A stretch of DNA of 64,000 nt from Apiosordaria backusii (lineage: Eukaryota; Ascomycota; Sordariomycetes; Sordariales; Lasiosphaeriaceae): positions 496,001 to 560,000 of the forward strand of contig JAUKTV010000010.1 in NCBI GenBank assembly GCA_030549205.1. The letters are read 5' to 3'. The notes under the pieces were generated by a model. That model was not told the origin of the DNA. It made no database searches and worked only from the letters and a program-made list of their open reading frames with translations. Positions 42,135 through 52,207 of the stretch are shown piece after piece (within the stretch, counting starts at the first letter, position 1; each line of letters begins with the position of its first letter). The position numbers were made by a program, and so were the translations under genes.

Positions 42135-43531
42135 GAGTTGGGCCTATTCTAGTTTAGTCTATTCCAGGGCCTGGAATAGTACTAGAATAGGCTATTCTAT
42201 TCCAAACCCTGGAATAGTACTAGTGGAATAGTACTAAATACTAGTACTAGGGCCTCATTTAGTACCGATTTAGTCCAGTATTTTAGTACAGCCTATTCCA
42301 CACTAGTACAATTTAGTACGATTTAGTACTAATTAGTACTATATATTAGGGTTATTTAGATATATTAGTAGGGTTATATATTGTATATTAGTATATTATA
42401 AGGTATATATTTAAGTGTATATTTAAGTGTATATTTAAGTGTATATTTAAGTGTATATTTAAGTGTGTATTTAAGTGTGTATTTAAGTGTGTATTTAAGT
42501 GTGTATTTAAGTATGTATTTAAGTAAATATTTAAGTAAATATTTAAGTGTATATTGAAGTAAATATTTAAGTATGTATTTAAATATATAATGGAATACTG
42601 TATTTTTTTATTTTCTTTTCCTTATACTTTTCTTTATATTTTATATTTTAATATTAAAAAAAAAAAAGGAAAATATAAAAAGAAAAGTAAAATAAGTATA
42701 AATAAAAGGAAAATAAATATAAATACAATGGAAATAAATAAAAATAAAAAAAACTACTATTTCCTTCCTTTCTTTTGCGAAGGACCCGCTTCCGAATCTG
42801 ATTCCTCCCTTTCCCACTTTCTTTTTTTTAGTTTTTCTTTTTCTTTTTTTTACCTTTTTTCTATTACCTTTTTTAAATTAAGCTTTTCTTTAAGCCAATT
42901 TAAATTCGGCGTTTTATCTACCTCATTTATTTCCCAAACCCGAAAAAGCTTTATTTAAAGTATTAATAAATATATATATATATACTACTTTATATAACTA
43001 TAAAATACTCTCTATTATTAAATAATACTATATACTAGTCTGGAATAGCCGTACTAATTTGGAATAGCCTATACTAGTCTGGAATAATTAGTACTAGACT
43101 ATTCTCAAAAAATAAAATAAAACCTTAATAATTTTAATATATAAAGTTATAGTATTTTTTATTATTTTTTACTTATTCTAAATATATAATTATTATATAT
43201 ACACTACTATTATTCGTTAAGAAAAATAATAATTTATACTTTTTTTAAAAAAAAAATAAAAAAAGTGAAAAAAAGTATAGAAAAGTTAATATATTAATTC
43301 AACTAAAAATATTCACTTCCTAGTTCAATATAATTAAATATATAAAGAAAATTAATAAAAAATACTATAATAAAAAATTCTAATTTTTATTGCCTATTCC
43401 GGCTAGTAGAATAGGCCTATTCCCTATTCTAGTACTAGTACTAGCTATTCTATTCCAAAGGCCGGAATAGTACTAGACTAAACTAAAATACTAGAATAGG
43501 GAATAAGGAATAGTGGAATAGGGCCCAACTC
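42135..43531. mobile_element. AT-saturated island with inverted ends, probable RIP-degraded transposon remnant
   Basis: The outer ends are exact 10-bp inverted repeats, GAGTTGGGCC at 42135-42144 and GGCCCAACTC at 43522-43531, followed inward by weaker inverted similarity (TATTCTAGTTTAGTCTA on the left against its complement on the right). Just outside, CTCTATCCCA occurs in the same orientation on both sides (42124-42133 and about 43535-43544), a possible target duplication. The interior is almost devoid of G and C (for example 43100-43400), with reiterated TAGTACTA and GGAATAG palindromes near both ends and a 12-bp array inside. No transposase frame survives. Strong AT bias limited to one segment is what repeat-induced point mutation leaves in Sordariales, but RIP indices were not computed. 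Confidence 0.6.
42415..42582. repeat. 12-bp tandem repeat GTGTATATTTAA, 14 copies
   Basis: Fourteen contiguous 12-bp units without indels. The first four are GTGTATATTTAA, the next four GTGTGTATTTAA, then mixed variants (GTATGTATTTAA, GTAAATATTTAA). Variants differ at bases 3-6 only, apart from one change in the unit at 42547. Confidence 0.93.
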
Positions 43532-44066
43532 TGCTCTATCCCAACCTAATACGGGCTTAATCTCAGCTTTCTAGCGATTTAACTTAAGCTTCTGAACAGA
43601 CCGACCCGAGCTTTCTCTAGTTCAAACATAATCTCGTCAAGCAATACACCGTAACAAACATTCCCGCCGCCAAACCACAACCAACAAAAGGGGTAAAAGG
43701 GGGTAATAACATCACGTACAATCCTAACCCAGATAGGCTCTAACCCCCTGTGAAAAAAGGTTCATCATCCAAAGAGGTAATTATCACAGACTTAAAGTCC
43801 CAAGCAACATAAAACATCTCATTCATGTACCGAAATGGCTAATACCTCCCAAAACTTGAAAACAAAGTCACATAATAGCCAGTAAAGCCTTCATATTTCC
43901 ATCATCATCAGCCATGACACCCTTCATGTACTGGATGTACATCCCCCAAAATACCAAGAATATCCATCTCAGAAAAGATATACCGAGCAAATAAGCAGAT
44001 GTCAGAACTGAACTTAACCCCCAGCCCGCAAAAAGAATAAAACTTGCCATTCCCCCAGAAAAAGCA
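43532..44066. other. Right flank of the AT-rich island
   Basis: It contains further CTTAATCTCAGCTT / CTTAAGCTT-like words to about 43625. A short hydrophobic frame on the minus strand (44050-43868) lies in the 3' flank of the CAP gene and is not supported as a gene. Confidence 0.45.
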
Positions 44067-44663
44067 TCAAACAGTCACATTCCCCGCATACCACCCCCTG
44101 ATGTTGCCCCTCGGCCAAAAATCGCAATAAAACCACCACTCCTGCTTCGGATTCCCCGCGCACCTCCCACTGCTAAACGCGCACCCGATCCGCTCCGTAG
44201 CCTTCCACACCGTCTGCGTGAAATGCGACCCCCCCAGCAAGTCCCCGGCAAGGTACGCATCAATCTCCTCTTGGGAGTTCCAAGCTTCAAAGGCGTAGCC
44301 TATCTCTGCGTTGAAATCCGGGGGGTAGGTAGGGGGGTAATACCAAGTCCAATAAGCATTCTCTCCATACGGGCCCTAACGGGTGTCAGTTGGGGGGAAA
44401 AGAAATGGGGAGGGATGGATCGATGGGAGAGATACAGCATGGTTAAGCCGGCATCCATTCGCCTTTTGAAGGGCAAACGCAGCGAGGTTGGCGTCCCAAG
44501 TCAAGGGGCGAGCGGCGTGGGCGGAGCGGTAGGCGTTGACTGCGGAGAGGACGGTGGAGATGAAGGAGGGGGTTGTGGGGGCTGGGGAGGACTGTCGGGG
44601 AAGGATGAGGGAGGAGGTGGCTGTTGTGGGGAGGAAGGGGGTGAGGAGAAGAAGGAAATGCAT
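44067..44663 (-). CDS. Secreted CAP-domain (SCP/PR-1-like) protein, 178 aa
   Basis: Exons are 44663-44436 and 44375-44067 with a 60-bp phase-0 intron (donor GTATCT, branch-like CAACTGAC, acceptor CGTTAG). The start gives MHFLLLLTPFLPTTATSSLI, a signal peptide. The CAP fold is shown by VLSAVNAYRSAHAARPLTWDANLAAFALQKANGC, then NHA-GPYGENAYW across the splice (YGEN motif), GSHFTQTVWKATERIGCA (CAP1 signature with the active-site-like His) and YCDFWPRGNIRGWYAGNV (CAP2). Two short cysteine pairs are present. In ascomycetes PRY/PR-1 proteins are secreted and bind sterols or lipids; some act in host or microbe interaction. It lies 536 bp from the AT-rich island. High confidence in family; substrate unknown. 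Confidence 0.92.
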
Positions 44664-45223
44664 GGTGTGATGGAATTCAGGAAGGATCAAAGGGAGTGGG
44701 TAGGCGCGCGAAATTGATCGGTGCAGTGCTGGCGATTGTCTCGAGGTCTGTGGTGAGGGTTGAGGCAATATATACCGAAAGAGGGCAACGGGATGCTGAA
44801 TTCAATATCGCTCCGAGGCTTACTTCGGTCGTTGCGCTGGGTGCTGCGGGCGACATTCCAGTCAGGGCGAGGTGGGTGCTGGGTTGAGACATCGATCTCT
44901 TGGGAGTTTCGTCATTTGTGAGACAATTTTGAGGTGGGCCGTGGGACATTCTTGGAAGGAGCCGTTGGGTTCGTGGTTGAAGTAGGTGTCTTGTGTTCAC
45001 GGGTCGAAGTCAAATGATGTGATAGTGCAGGAATTATCTCAAGTCTGTTGAACGATCAGGAATGCAATGACAGCGAAATGTCCGCTGCTCCTGTCAGTAG
45101 ATATCGTGTTGAATAAAAAATCCAAGATTGTTCGGCTAGCTGAGGGAGGGACGAGTTGAAGCCCACGAGGGCTAGCAGATAGCCTCGGATCTACCCGATG
45201 GCAAGTTGTGAATTCATGAGAAA
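44664..45223. other. Intergenic between CAP and F-box-like genes
   Basis: Promoter of the CAP gene and 3' flank of the next gene; no further gene or repeat was seen. Confidence 0.45.
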
Positions 45224-47216
45224 TCAGCTTTCTTCCTCTTCGCTGCTATTGTCCACCTCTTGGCCAGTGCTGTCGTCATCATCCTCTTCGTTAGGGTCCA
45301 CGCCGTCCGCTGCCACGAGGAAGTCAAAGTCCCGGGCCTCTAGTAGACCACCGTCCGTGAGAAATTCATTGAATGTGAACTCATCCCAATAATCAGGTTC
45401 ATCGGAATCTTCATCTTCATCCCAGAATTCCGCCTCTTCATCGCTGAGGTCCCCATCACGGTTCTCCAAATCCCACCATGAGATGATCTCGGCCTTTTGA
45501 CCGTGACTGTCCATGCTGACATTGCGGAAGAGCTCGATGACATCGTCACTTGGCCTCCACTTATGTCCCCTCGGGAGGCTGGATTCCGTGAAGAAGATTC
45601 GTGGTTTGGAGATGTCTACGACATCTCCGCCCATATACTTGTCGTATTCAGGTTGATACCCTGGCGCTCTGTACTCCACCTTGAAGGTCCAGGTTTCCTC
45701 CGAAATATTATTCCAGAGTACAGCAAGCTTAAGCAACGGCATTTGCGACATGGCACGAGCAAATGAGATAAGTAGCGGAGCCACCATCTTATCATTTGGC
45801 ATTCGGCGAAACTTTCTCTTGGTGCGCAAAGATTGTCTGTGGAGCAAGGCACGGACGTTGTCGTCTGCCGTTCCATAGCCTGGTGGCATCTGTTCAGTGG
45901 CATCGACTGGGAGCGGCTCCTCGCTAGGCAACTCTCGATCCAACAGATCCCTAGGCGAGGCTTTAAAATACCAGCGGCCATTGGGAGCCTCAAGGGCACA
46001 ACCGACATGAAAAGTCTCCATGGATTGCCAGAATGGTGCAGGAGTTTCTGTCTCAGGATAAGGCCAGAACAGAGAAGGCTCGACCTGACCTTCCATCCAG
46101 AGTTCGCAGATGTTGTGATCATCTACCAAACGGTGAAGAGCAGAGCAGAGAGGATCTTGTTTGTGCGGATAAATGAGGTTCGGCAATCGTTGATCGTGTG
46201 GGTACGTTTTGTCCAGTAGTTCCATGGACGAAAACGAAATCTTGCGCACTGCAGGTGAAAGCTTCACCTTTTTAAGAGACTCGATAGCCGCATTGCGCAA
46301 CTGCCGTCGTAGCGCCAAGTAGAGAGCAGGGGGTTCATAATTCCACTGAACCTTCTCTTGACCTGGCGCTTTTTCCATAAGACTGAAAATGGTGGTGGGA
46401 TGGAGCCGTCGATAGTTATCCGTGTTCGGGGCCAGTTCCCCATGCGATAAGTTCAATTCGCGGATAAAGGGCAAGGCCGGTAGGTTTTCGGCGTCTTTGA
46501 TAGAGATGTATGAGTATTGGTGCTTCCGACTTTTGTACTTGGGCGAGGGTATCGCAAGGGAGAGTTCAAACCACAGGCTGGGATCGGATTTCCAGGGTGA
46601 TAGGATGTTGAAGAGCGCCCAGACTGCTTTGGACGCAAATCGATCATTGTCACGTCTTGCTTTGTCCGACTCGTACCAAGTGTCATCGGGATCGCCAAAC
46701 TCTGGGAGGATTACTCTGAAGTTCGCATGCTCGAGAAAGCGGCGACGATGGGCCTGTTTGGGTGAGAAGATAGAGGCGAAGTCGTCGAGTTCAGCATTGG
46801 TGAATATGATTTCTTCAAAGAGAAAACGCTCAACAGCATATTGCCATTTGGTTGAGATAGTGGCAAAGGGGGCTAGGCTTGTTTCACACTCTAGTTGTCC
46901 AATAGATACCTTATTAGCACAAGACCCGCTCAAACGTGTGATGGCAACGTTATGTTTACCTACCCTGTCGAGAATCCTCAGTGTGTTTTTCGATCAACTT
47001 GCGAACAGCTTCTTCAAGTTCGTCACCAGTCAAACCTGGAAATCATTAGTGAGGTGTTTGCAAGGTCAACGCGTGTTACCTACCTGCCGTCACGCGCTGA
47101 TACTCATTCAAGGCCTGAAGTTGGTCTTCCTCGCGGCCTTTGTGCCCTGGATTACGACGACGTCGGGGAAGATGCGAAACAATCATGCATATGATTTCAA
47201 GAGGTAGTGAATCCAT
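45224..47216 (-). CDS. F-box-like fungal protein with acidic C-terminus, about 599 aa
   Basis: The ATG at 47216 (AGCCATGG) opens a first exon, 47216-47084, encoding MDSLPLEIICMIVSHLPRR, an F-box-like helix pair. The main exon, 46890-45224, begins ECETSLAPFATISTKWQYAVERFLFEEI, typical of the segment that follows an F-box in fungal orphan families (a helix, then an aromatic W-Q pair). Joining the two with one 193-bp intron (46891-47083) keeps frame and gives 599 residues. Two plausible smaller introns would create a 70-bp middle exon (47033-46964), but that exon breaks the frame with a TGA. The rest has no known enzyme motif, and the last 100 residues are very acidic (EFWDEDEDSDEPDYWDEF, EEDDDD). 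If the F-box is real the protein may be a substrate receptor of an SCF ubiquitin ligase; this is inference. Confidence 0.72.
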
Positions 47217-48322
47217 GGCTGTTGCGTGCGGTCGACCAAACCGACGCAGTAGCGCGAGTCGTCAAAAGATGATGTCTGGTCGCGCTGGAACGCGTGCTTC
47301 AACTTCTGGGCGGGGAAAAGAAGCCACCAGAAAAGAGTGGTGGTCAAAGCTTTCTCAACCACCAATTGAATGGAGTCGATCTCAGTGCATTTGAGACAAC
47401 CTGCTCTCGATTCCACGCTCTTTTTATGCTCCTCACAGGCAGCGCGGCAATTGATGACGGGAGCCGAAAATCTGGGCGAACCTGTTGCCCGACGACAGAG
47501 AACCATGATGCACGCCATCTCAACTTTGAGCAAGTTTGGCCCCCTTCTACTTTCCCAAGAGTTCTGTGTCATCTAACGCCGTGTTCCACAGTGCCATCGC
47601 CATTTATGGGCTCAACGACCATCTCTAGGTGACACTTACTACTACACGGGCCGCAATAACCGAGGGGCATAACCGCAAGCTCGAAGAACAGGAGACGGCT
47701 CGCCAAGGGAAGAAGACAATGCCATTACCCCATGGTTGGGGCAAGGGTGACTTTCCCTGCATGTTCGAACTCCAACAAGGCATCGACTGTTGCGTGGAGG
47801 GCCGCCGAACTTGGTTCTGGGATCACAGTCTGGATATACAGATTGCCAGTTGTTGCATCTGGAGACATGAAGACGCACAAGCCCAACCTCGGAAAATGTA
47901 CGAAACTCTCCTTCGGGGTATATCATGCCATGGAGTTTGTGGCTATGCCAGTCCTTTTGGACTCTTGGGCATATAAACTCACACCTTGAGCAACCAACAA
48001 GTCGCGGTTCTGGTGTGTGCCAAGGAAGGCTGTGCAAATACTAGATTCATTTCAGTATCACTAGACCATTCAGTTGGTCGTTGAGAGAGCCTAAATACGA
48101 CGCTGGTGGTCATTTTTAACTGGACGACTGGTCACGACGGCCGAAGGGCGGGAAGTAAGCATTGGGTATAAAACATCAAGCTTCCGCCTTCAACAGCGCC
48201 TTGCCTCATCACCACGACTTAACATACCTATCCTGTCACCACTCTGGCTGAACACCACCCCCAAAAAACGCAGAACCCCAGTCCCTAACCTCGCGATCAA
48301 GTCCGACGACACCACCGCCACA
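47217..48322. other. Divergent intergenic region
   Basis: Overlapping frames on both strands at 47629-48037 show no domain. A TATA-like GGTATAAAAC lies near 48164-48173, about 155 bp upstream of the next start. No gene is supported. Confidence 0.5.
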
Positions 48323-48721
48323 ATGGCCTCCTCCTCAACCGCACCCCAAGACACAGACCAGAAAACCCTCACCACCAAAGCTTCTAATGAATCTCTCACC
48401 GCCGCCTCGACAGTAGTCCCTGATGATGAGACCACGAGAAAGAAGCCGCTAGAGACGCCAGCTCGATACCTCTACTATGAAAAGGTCGCGGAGCCAAACC
48501 CGGACTACGTCGCCAAGCCGCCGTCAAAACTTTCGAAATTTATGTCCAAGTTCCAGAGCCCGGCGGTCAAGGCGACCAAGGCGAAGAGACAGGCCGAGAT
48601 TGATGAGGAGAGGAGGACCGGGGTCAAGGTATATACGCCTGCTGGGGCGCCCATGGGGTCTGGGCAGCATGTTGGAAATTCGATTGGGAATTTTGGGGGG
48701 GCTGGCGGGATTGGAATTTAA
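48323..48721 (+). CDS. Small conserved-looking hypothetical protein, 132 aa
   Basis: A single exon with start context CACAATGG and a TATA-like box about 155 bp upstream. The first 40 residues are Thr/Ser-rich. The centre is a charged, probably helical stretch with TPARYLYYEKVAEPNPDYVA and KLSKFMSKFQSPAVKATKAKRQ; the C-terminus is Gly-rich (GSGQHVGNSIGNFGGAG). No signal peptide, cysteine or membrane segment. It looks like an intrinsically disordered cytosolic protein; some similar short proteins in filamentous fungi are stress-induced, but I cannot name it. Confidence 0.72.
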   Translation: MASSSTAPQDTDQKTLTTKASNESLTAASTVVPDDETTRKKPLETPARYLYYEKVAEPNPDYVAKPPSKLSKFMSKFQSPAVKATKAKRQAEIDEERRTGVKVYTPAGAPMGSGQHVGNSIGNFGGAGGIGI

Positions 48722-49076
48722 TGATCTCCTGCCTGGTAGTTGGTTGGAGGTTGTTGGGGGTCGTTTGAAGGAGGATTGCAGGGAAGTTGAGATCGGAGAT
48801 ACCCTGGGTGCTGGATGACGACATGGAAGTTAGACACACGCAAGATAGCTTGTACTCAATTCCAAGGGGGGCCCATTATCCAGACAATCACAGCCTGTAA
48901 TCCGAGCAACAACGGTCCTTTACCTGGGCGTTTGTAACCTATAATCTAAGCAATGATGATCCTTCATCCAAGTATTCAAAGTCTATATAGGTATTCTAAT
49001 ACTTAGCGAAGTGGCCGACATCGAGTTCTGTTCGAGTACCATATCCGAAATCCAAAATATTCTTAATCAGATGTAA
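48722..49076. other. Convergent 3' flanks with degenerate repeat words
   Basis: Contains TAATCCGAGCAA and TAATCTAAGCAA (48899-48955) plus CATCCAAGTATTC, resembling words at 24.7, 40.4 and 43.5 kb. No gene. Confidence 0.5.
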
Positions 49077-51434
49077 CTACCTCAAAATAAAACTTCTCAT
49101 CGGGCCTGTATCCCAACCCTGCAACGCATTTTCCCCTCCCACCCTGTGATAGTATGGAACTTTCAGAAGGCCTCTCCGGTACGAGAATCCCTCAACGGGG
49201 TTAGTACGGACAAGCAGACAGACGATGGCATCCGGCTCGCGGCGCTCAAACATGTCTATCCGGCGTTTCTTTGCATTCGCCGTCTTCCTGTCCGCGGCCT
49301 GTATGGCTCTGTAGACATCCCTCCGGGGCTCTCCGTACGTGCCCAAGACCACGCACTGGTACTCGCCCCTCATCAGCTTCATCTGCAACTCTTCCAACGA
49401 TGTAGGCCCCATCGATAGGCACACATCTTCACCAAGATGGCGGCGCGATATTAGTTTCTCAGGGCTGAGGACGTACGCGTCGAAATGCAAGGACTCGGCC
49501 GTGAGGAGTTCACGGATGAAATACTGCTTGTACCGCTCGAAACCTTGCAACCACTCGTAGTCCCTCATGTGGCCGCTATTTCCAAACCCTATCCTTACAG
49601 AACTGAGAAGACTGGTCCAGCAGTAAGGGAGATCGTTTCTGCTCCGTATCTGGCCGAACCATCCGGCCCAGGACCAGGACGGAAATCCTGGCCGACGCTG
49701 CGGCTTGGGATTACGGTCCGGCGTCCATGGTAACTGTTGCAACCTGTCTGGCTCAGAAGCCTCAGGCTGTGTTTCACAAAACTGCCGCGGGAATTTATCG
49801 TCAAAGTTGTCTACTTGATGTGACCAGGCCAGGGCGTAGCTGAGATGGTCGAGCCCCTCCTGCTTATTGCTTGTTGGCAGATTTGCGATGGGGAATGGGA
49901 TGGGGATCCCAGCCAAACTGGCAATCATGGCCGTCGTCTTGGCGTAGAACCGGGCGATGGCTGCAAACGCATGGAGAACATCGTCCTTGTTTGTCAGCTC
50001 TCGCTTTGTGTATTGCGAGATCTGATGCTGGCACCGACGGATCATGTCGACCTTGCGGTGGTTTGCCTTGTTTCGCCTCACATCGAGGTGTGAGTATTGG
50101 TTGGAGTTCCCGCACACAAATTGCCCTGCGCGGTGATAGGCCCTAAACCGCTGGCCGTTATTGGTGTGGATGATGCCGAGATTGCTCTTGAAGGACTCTG
50201 CACAGTTCATGGCGTTGCACTCAAAGTAGACTTGATGGTTCGTGAAGAAGAGGCGGCGAGTCGAGAAGAGGCCTTCCTGGTACGTCCATGCTCTGGTCGA
50301 CCATTTGGACCGCTTGATGAACTCGTGCGGGTCGGGCATGGTCGATATGAACCGGTACCGGCCACTGCGGCACTCTTGCTGACCGACGCGAGGCGTCGAG
50401 CTCACACCGGGGAGCCCGGCGTTGGAGTCATCTCCGAGTGCAAATATTGCCACCTGCGATCCGGCGTAGATGTCTCCCATACGGCTGAACTGCTCACGCT
50501 GCTCATTCTCGTTGTTCTGATCGATACAATACTTGTCAACCCAGAGGTAACGGTATCGTAAGGCTTTGGTCACCTCGATGGCGTCTCTAATGGTCAGCGG
50601 AATGTTTCTTGGGAGCTTCATCGTGCCCCTTGGTGCACTGTCTTCGGTCGGACCCGTGCCTCCAGATTGGCCCCAGACGTAGCTCAGAGCCACGTACTCG
50701 TCGCATGGTTGATAGTCTACGATAGCAAGATGCTCAGATTTGCAGTCAATGACCCTCATTCCTTTCACCTCTGGCGGCTTTGGGTTGCAGCGGCTGCGGT
50801 GGTGCCTACAAGTCCGCAGCCAGGAGAGAACAAGTCTTGCATCATATTTTGGGGAGACTTGCTGAGGTTGGAGGATCTTGGATTCCGAACGCCCGTCGGG
50901 CAAAACTACAACCAGGCCCCTTGCGGCGATGTGTTCCAGCAATCCCTCTCTCCACCTCGGTGCGATGGGGACGACAGCGATGTGATATGGCGCTTCGTGC
51001 TCTCGGAGCACGTTCCTTCCAGCCTGAAAATCGCTGATGTGGTGGACGTATCGTAGATTAGGGAAGACGTGGATTCGGTCTCCCATATCGTTTATTACCT
51101 TGCGCTCAATCCAGCGCCGATTCTCCAAGAACTTTTCTATCCAGGGAGCGTACAGTTGGCGGCAGAGTGCACAGGTATTATCGGGAGAGAGCTTTCGATA
51201 TCGCCATCCCACGTCGGCGACCGGCCGACCTTTCCACGTGAACCGCAGCTTTTCCTTTATCAACTTCTCGATTCCGTCCCAGCATATTTTTGAGCAATCG
51301 GTGCAGAGCTGATTGGTTGGCGACGAGAGAGATATCCGACAATGACGCTTGGCCGCTGGATTACTGCTGCTGTTGCTGCCCGCGGTGCTCTCGCGGCTCT
51401 CGTCTAGTTCCTCCAGTCTCCTCTTCCCCAACAC
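49077..51434 (-). CDS. HET-domain (heterokaryon incompatibility) protein, 785 aa
   Basis: A single long exon on the minus strand; the start at 51434 gives MLGKRRLEELDESRES and no upstream exon is needed. A Cys-bearing N-terminal segment (LCTDCSKICWDGIEKL, NTCALCRQLYAPW) precedes the HET domain. HET block 1 is YVALSYVWGQ (ALSYVWG 249-255), block 2 LRYRYLWVDKYCIDQNN (LWVDKYCIDQ 297-306) with QFSRMGDIYAGSQVAIFAL, and block 3 WSTRAWTYQEGLFSTRRLFFTNHQVYFEC. GFPSWSWAGWFGQ near residue 560-575 is the usual downstream motif. HET proteins trigger cell death when unlike hyphae fuse; many act as effector domains of NLRs. This one has no ATPase or repeat domain, so it is a stand-alone HET protein. It lies about 17 kb from the NLR gene. 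The allelic or partner specificity cannot be read. Confidence 0.93.
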   Translation of the reverse strand: MLGKRRLEELDESRESTAGSNSSSNPAAKRHCRISLSSPTNQLCTDCSKICWDGIEKLIKEKLRFTWKGRPVADVGWRYRKLSPDNTCALCRQLYAPWIEKFLENRRWIERKVINDMGDRIHVFPNLRYVHHISDFQAGRNVLREHEAPYHIAVVPIAPRWREGLLEHIAARGLVVVLPDGRSESKILQPQQVSPKYDARLVLSWLRTCRHHRSRCNPKPPEVKGMRVIDCKSEHLAIVDYQPCDEYVALSYVWGQSGGTGPTEDSAPRGTMKLPRNIPLTIRDAIEVTKALRYRYLWVDKYCIDQNNENEQREQFSRMGDIYAGSQVAIFALGDDSNAGLPGVSSTPRVGQQECRSGRYRFISTMPDPHEFIKRSKWSTRAWTYQEGLFSTRRLFFTNHQVYFECNAMNCAESFKSNLGIIHTNNGQRFRAYHRAGQFVCGNSNQYSHLDVRRNKANHRKVDMIRRCQHQISQYTKRELTNKDDVLHAFAAIARFYAKTTAMIASLAGIPIPFPIANLPTSNKQEGLDHLSYALAWSHQVDNFDDKFPRQFCETQPEASEPDRLQQLPWTPDRNPKPQRRPGFPSWSWAGWFGQIRSRNDLPYCWTSLLSSVRIGFGNSGHMRDYEWLQGFERYKQYFIRELLTAESLHFDAYVLSPEKLISRRHLGEDVCLSMGPTSLEELQMKLMRGEYQCVVLGTYGEPRRDVYRAIQAADRKTANAKKRRIDMFERREPDAIVCLLVRTNPVEGFSYRRGLLKVPYYHRVGGENALQGWDTGPMRSFILR

Positions 51435-52207
51435 TGAAAAGTGTGCTGGTGCGGAATCTCGCTCGGCGTCTCTGCGTCTGCTTTGGTCATTGGAGACCTG
51501 TATTCCCGTTAGAATGATTGGATCTTTCGTAGACTAAGGTAGTCTTGCTAGTTGGACCAAGTAGTACTCACAATCTGTTGCTGCCCGAAGGGCTTGATAC
51601 GGACTCTTTCGTGCGGAGAACCAATTCGTTTGGTTGGTTTGTGGTTGTAATGGTGACTTACAGAAGCCACAACGCCAGCCGCGTTATAAGGCATTGTGTT
51701 CTGTGCGTATGGCTTCAAGCTGCTTCTTGGCAATTAGAGTGGTGTTGCTACCTCAGAATTCTGTTATGAATGGGCTCTGGGGGTGACTCATATGACATAC
51801 ATGACAGAGGGACGGGCGTGCTCCAGGGTACACACAAGGCAACCGCGCCACAGACATGAACCCAATCACATCGCAGCTCAGGCGCACCAGAATGCTCATC
51901 TTCATGCAGCGTGTCCCCCAATCATGCTATCCCAGATCATCTGGCTTGAAAGTTGAAACACCTAATCATACTGAATGACTCTCCTTGGGTGTGGCCCAGT
52001 TAAGCGCCTCCGCGGTACAACACTCCCATATGCTACCCAATAATAAGCCAAGTTTGTCAGGCAGTACCATTTGTTCTGGCTGGACGTCCATTGCTTTGAA
52101 GTACCTAACTCATTAAGTCACGTTCCGTCGGACGTTGAGACTTGAGATGAAAGACACCGCTACCTGCATGACCTAACACATAAGGTACTACAAGATACAG
52201 CAGACTG
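51435..52207. other. Intergenic, promoter of the HET gene
   Basis: No gene or repeat recognised. GT-rich and TTGG-rich stretches lie upstream of the HET start; 3' flank of the DUF7703 gene at the right end. Confidence 0.45.

Noticed and set aside
42590..42958. 122-codon Phe/Lys/Asn-rich frame in the AT island
   Set aside because: It results from A and T homopolymers; such composition gives long open frames by chance and there is no homology.
43868..44050. 60-codon hydrophobic frame downstream of the CAP gene
   Set aside because: Too short, in the likely 3' untranslated region of the CAP gene, and without a supportable start.
47629..48037. Cys-rich frames on both strands
   Set aside because: Frames of 115 and 131 codons overlap in antisense; no known zinc-binding spacing and no splice structure could be defended.
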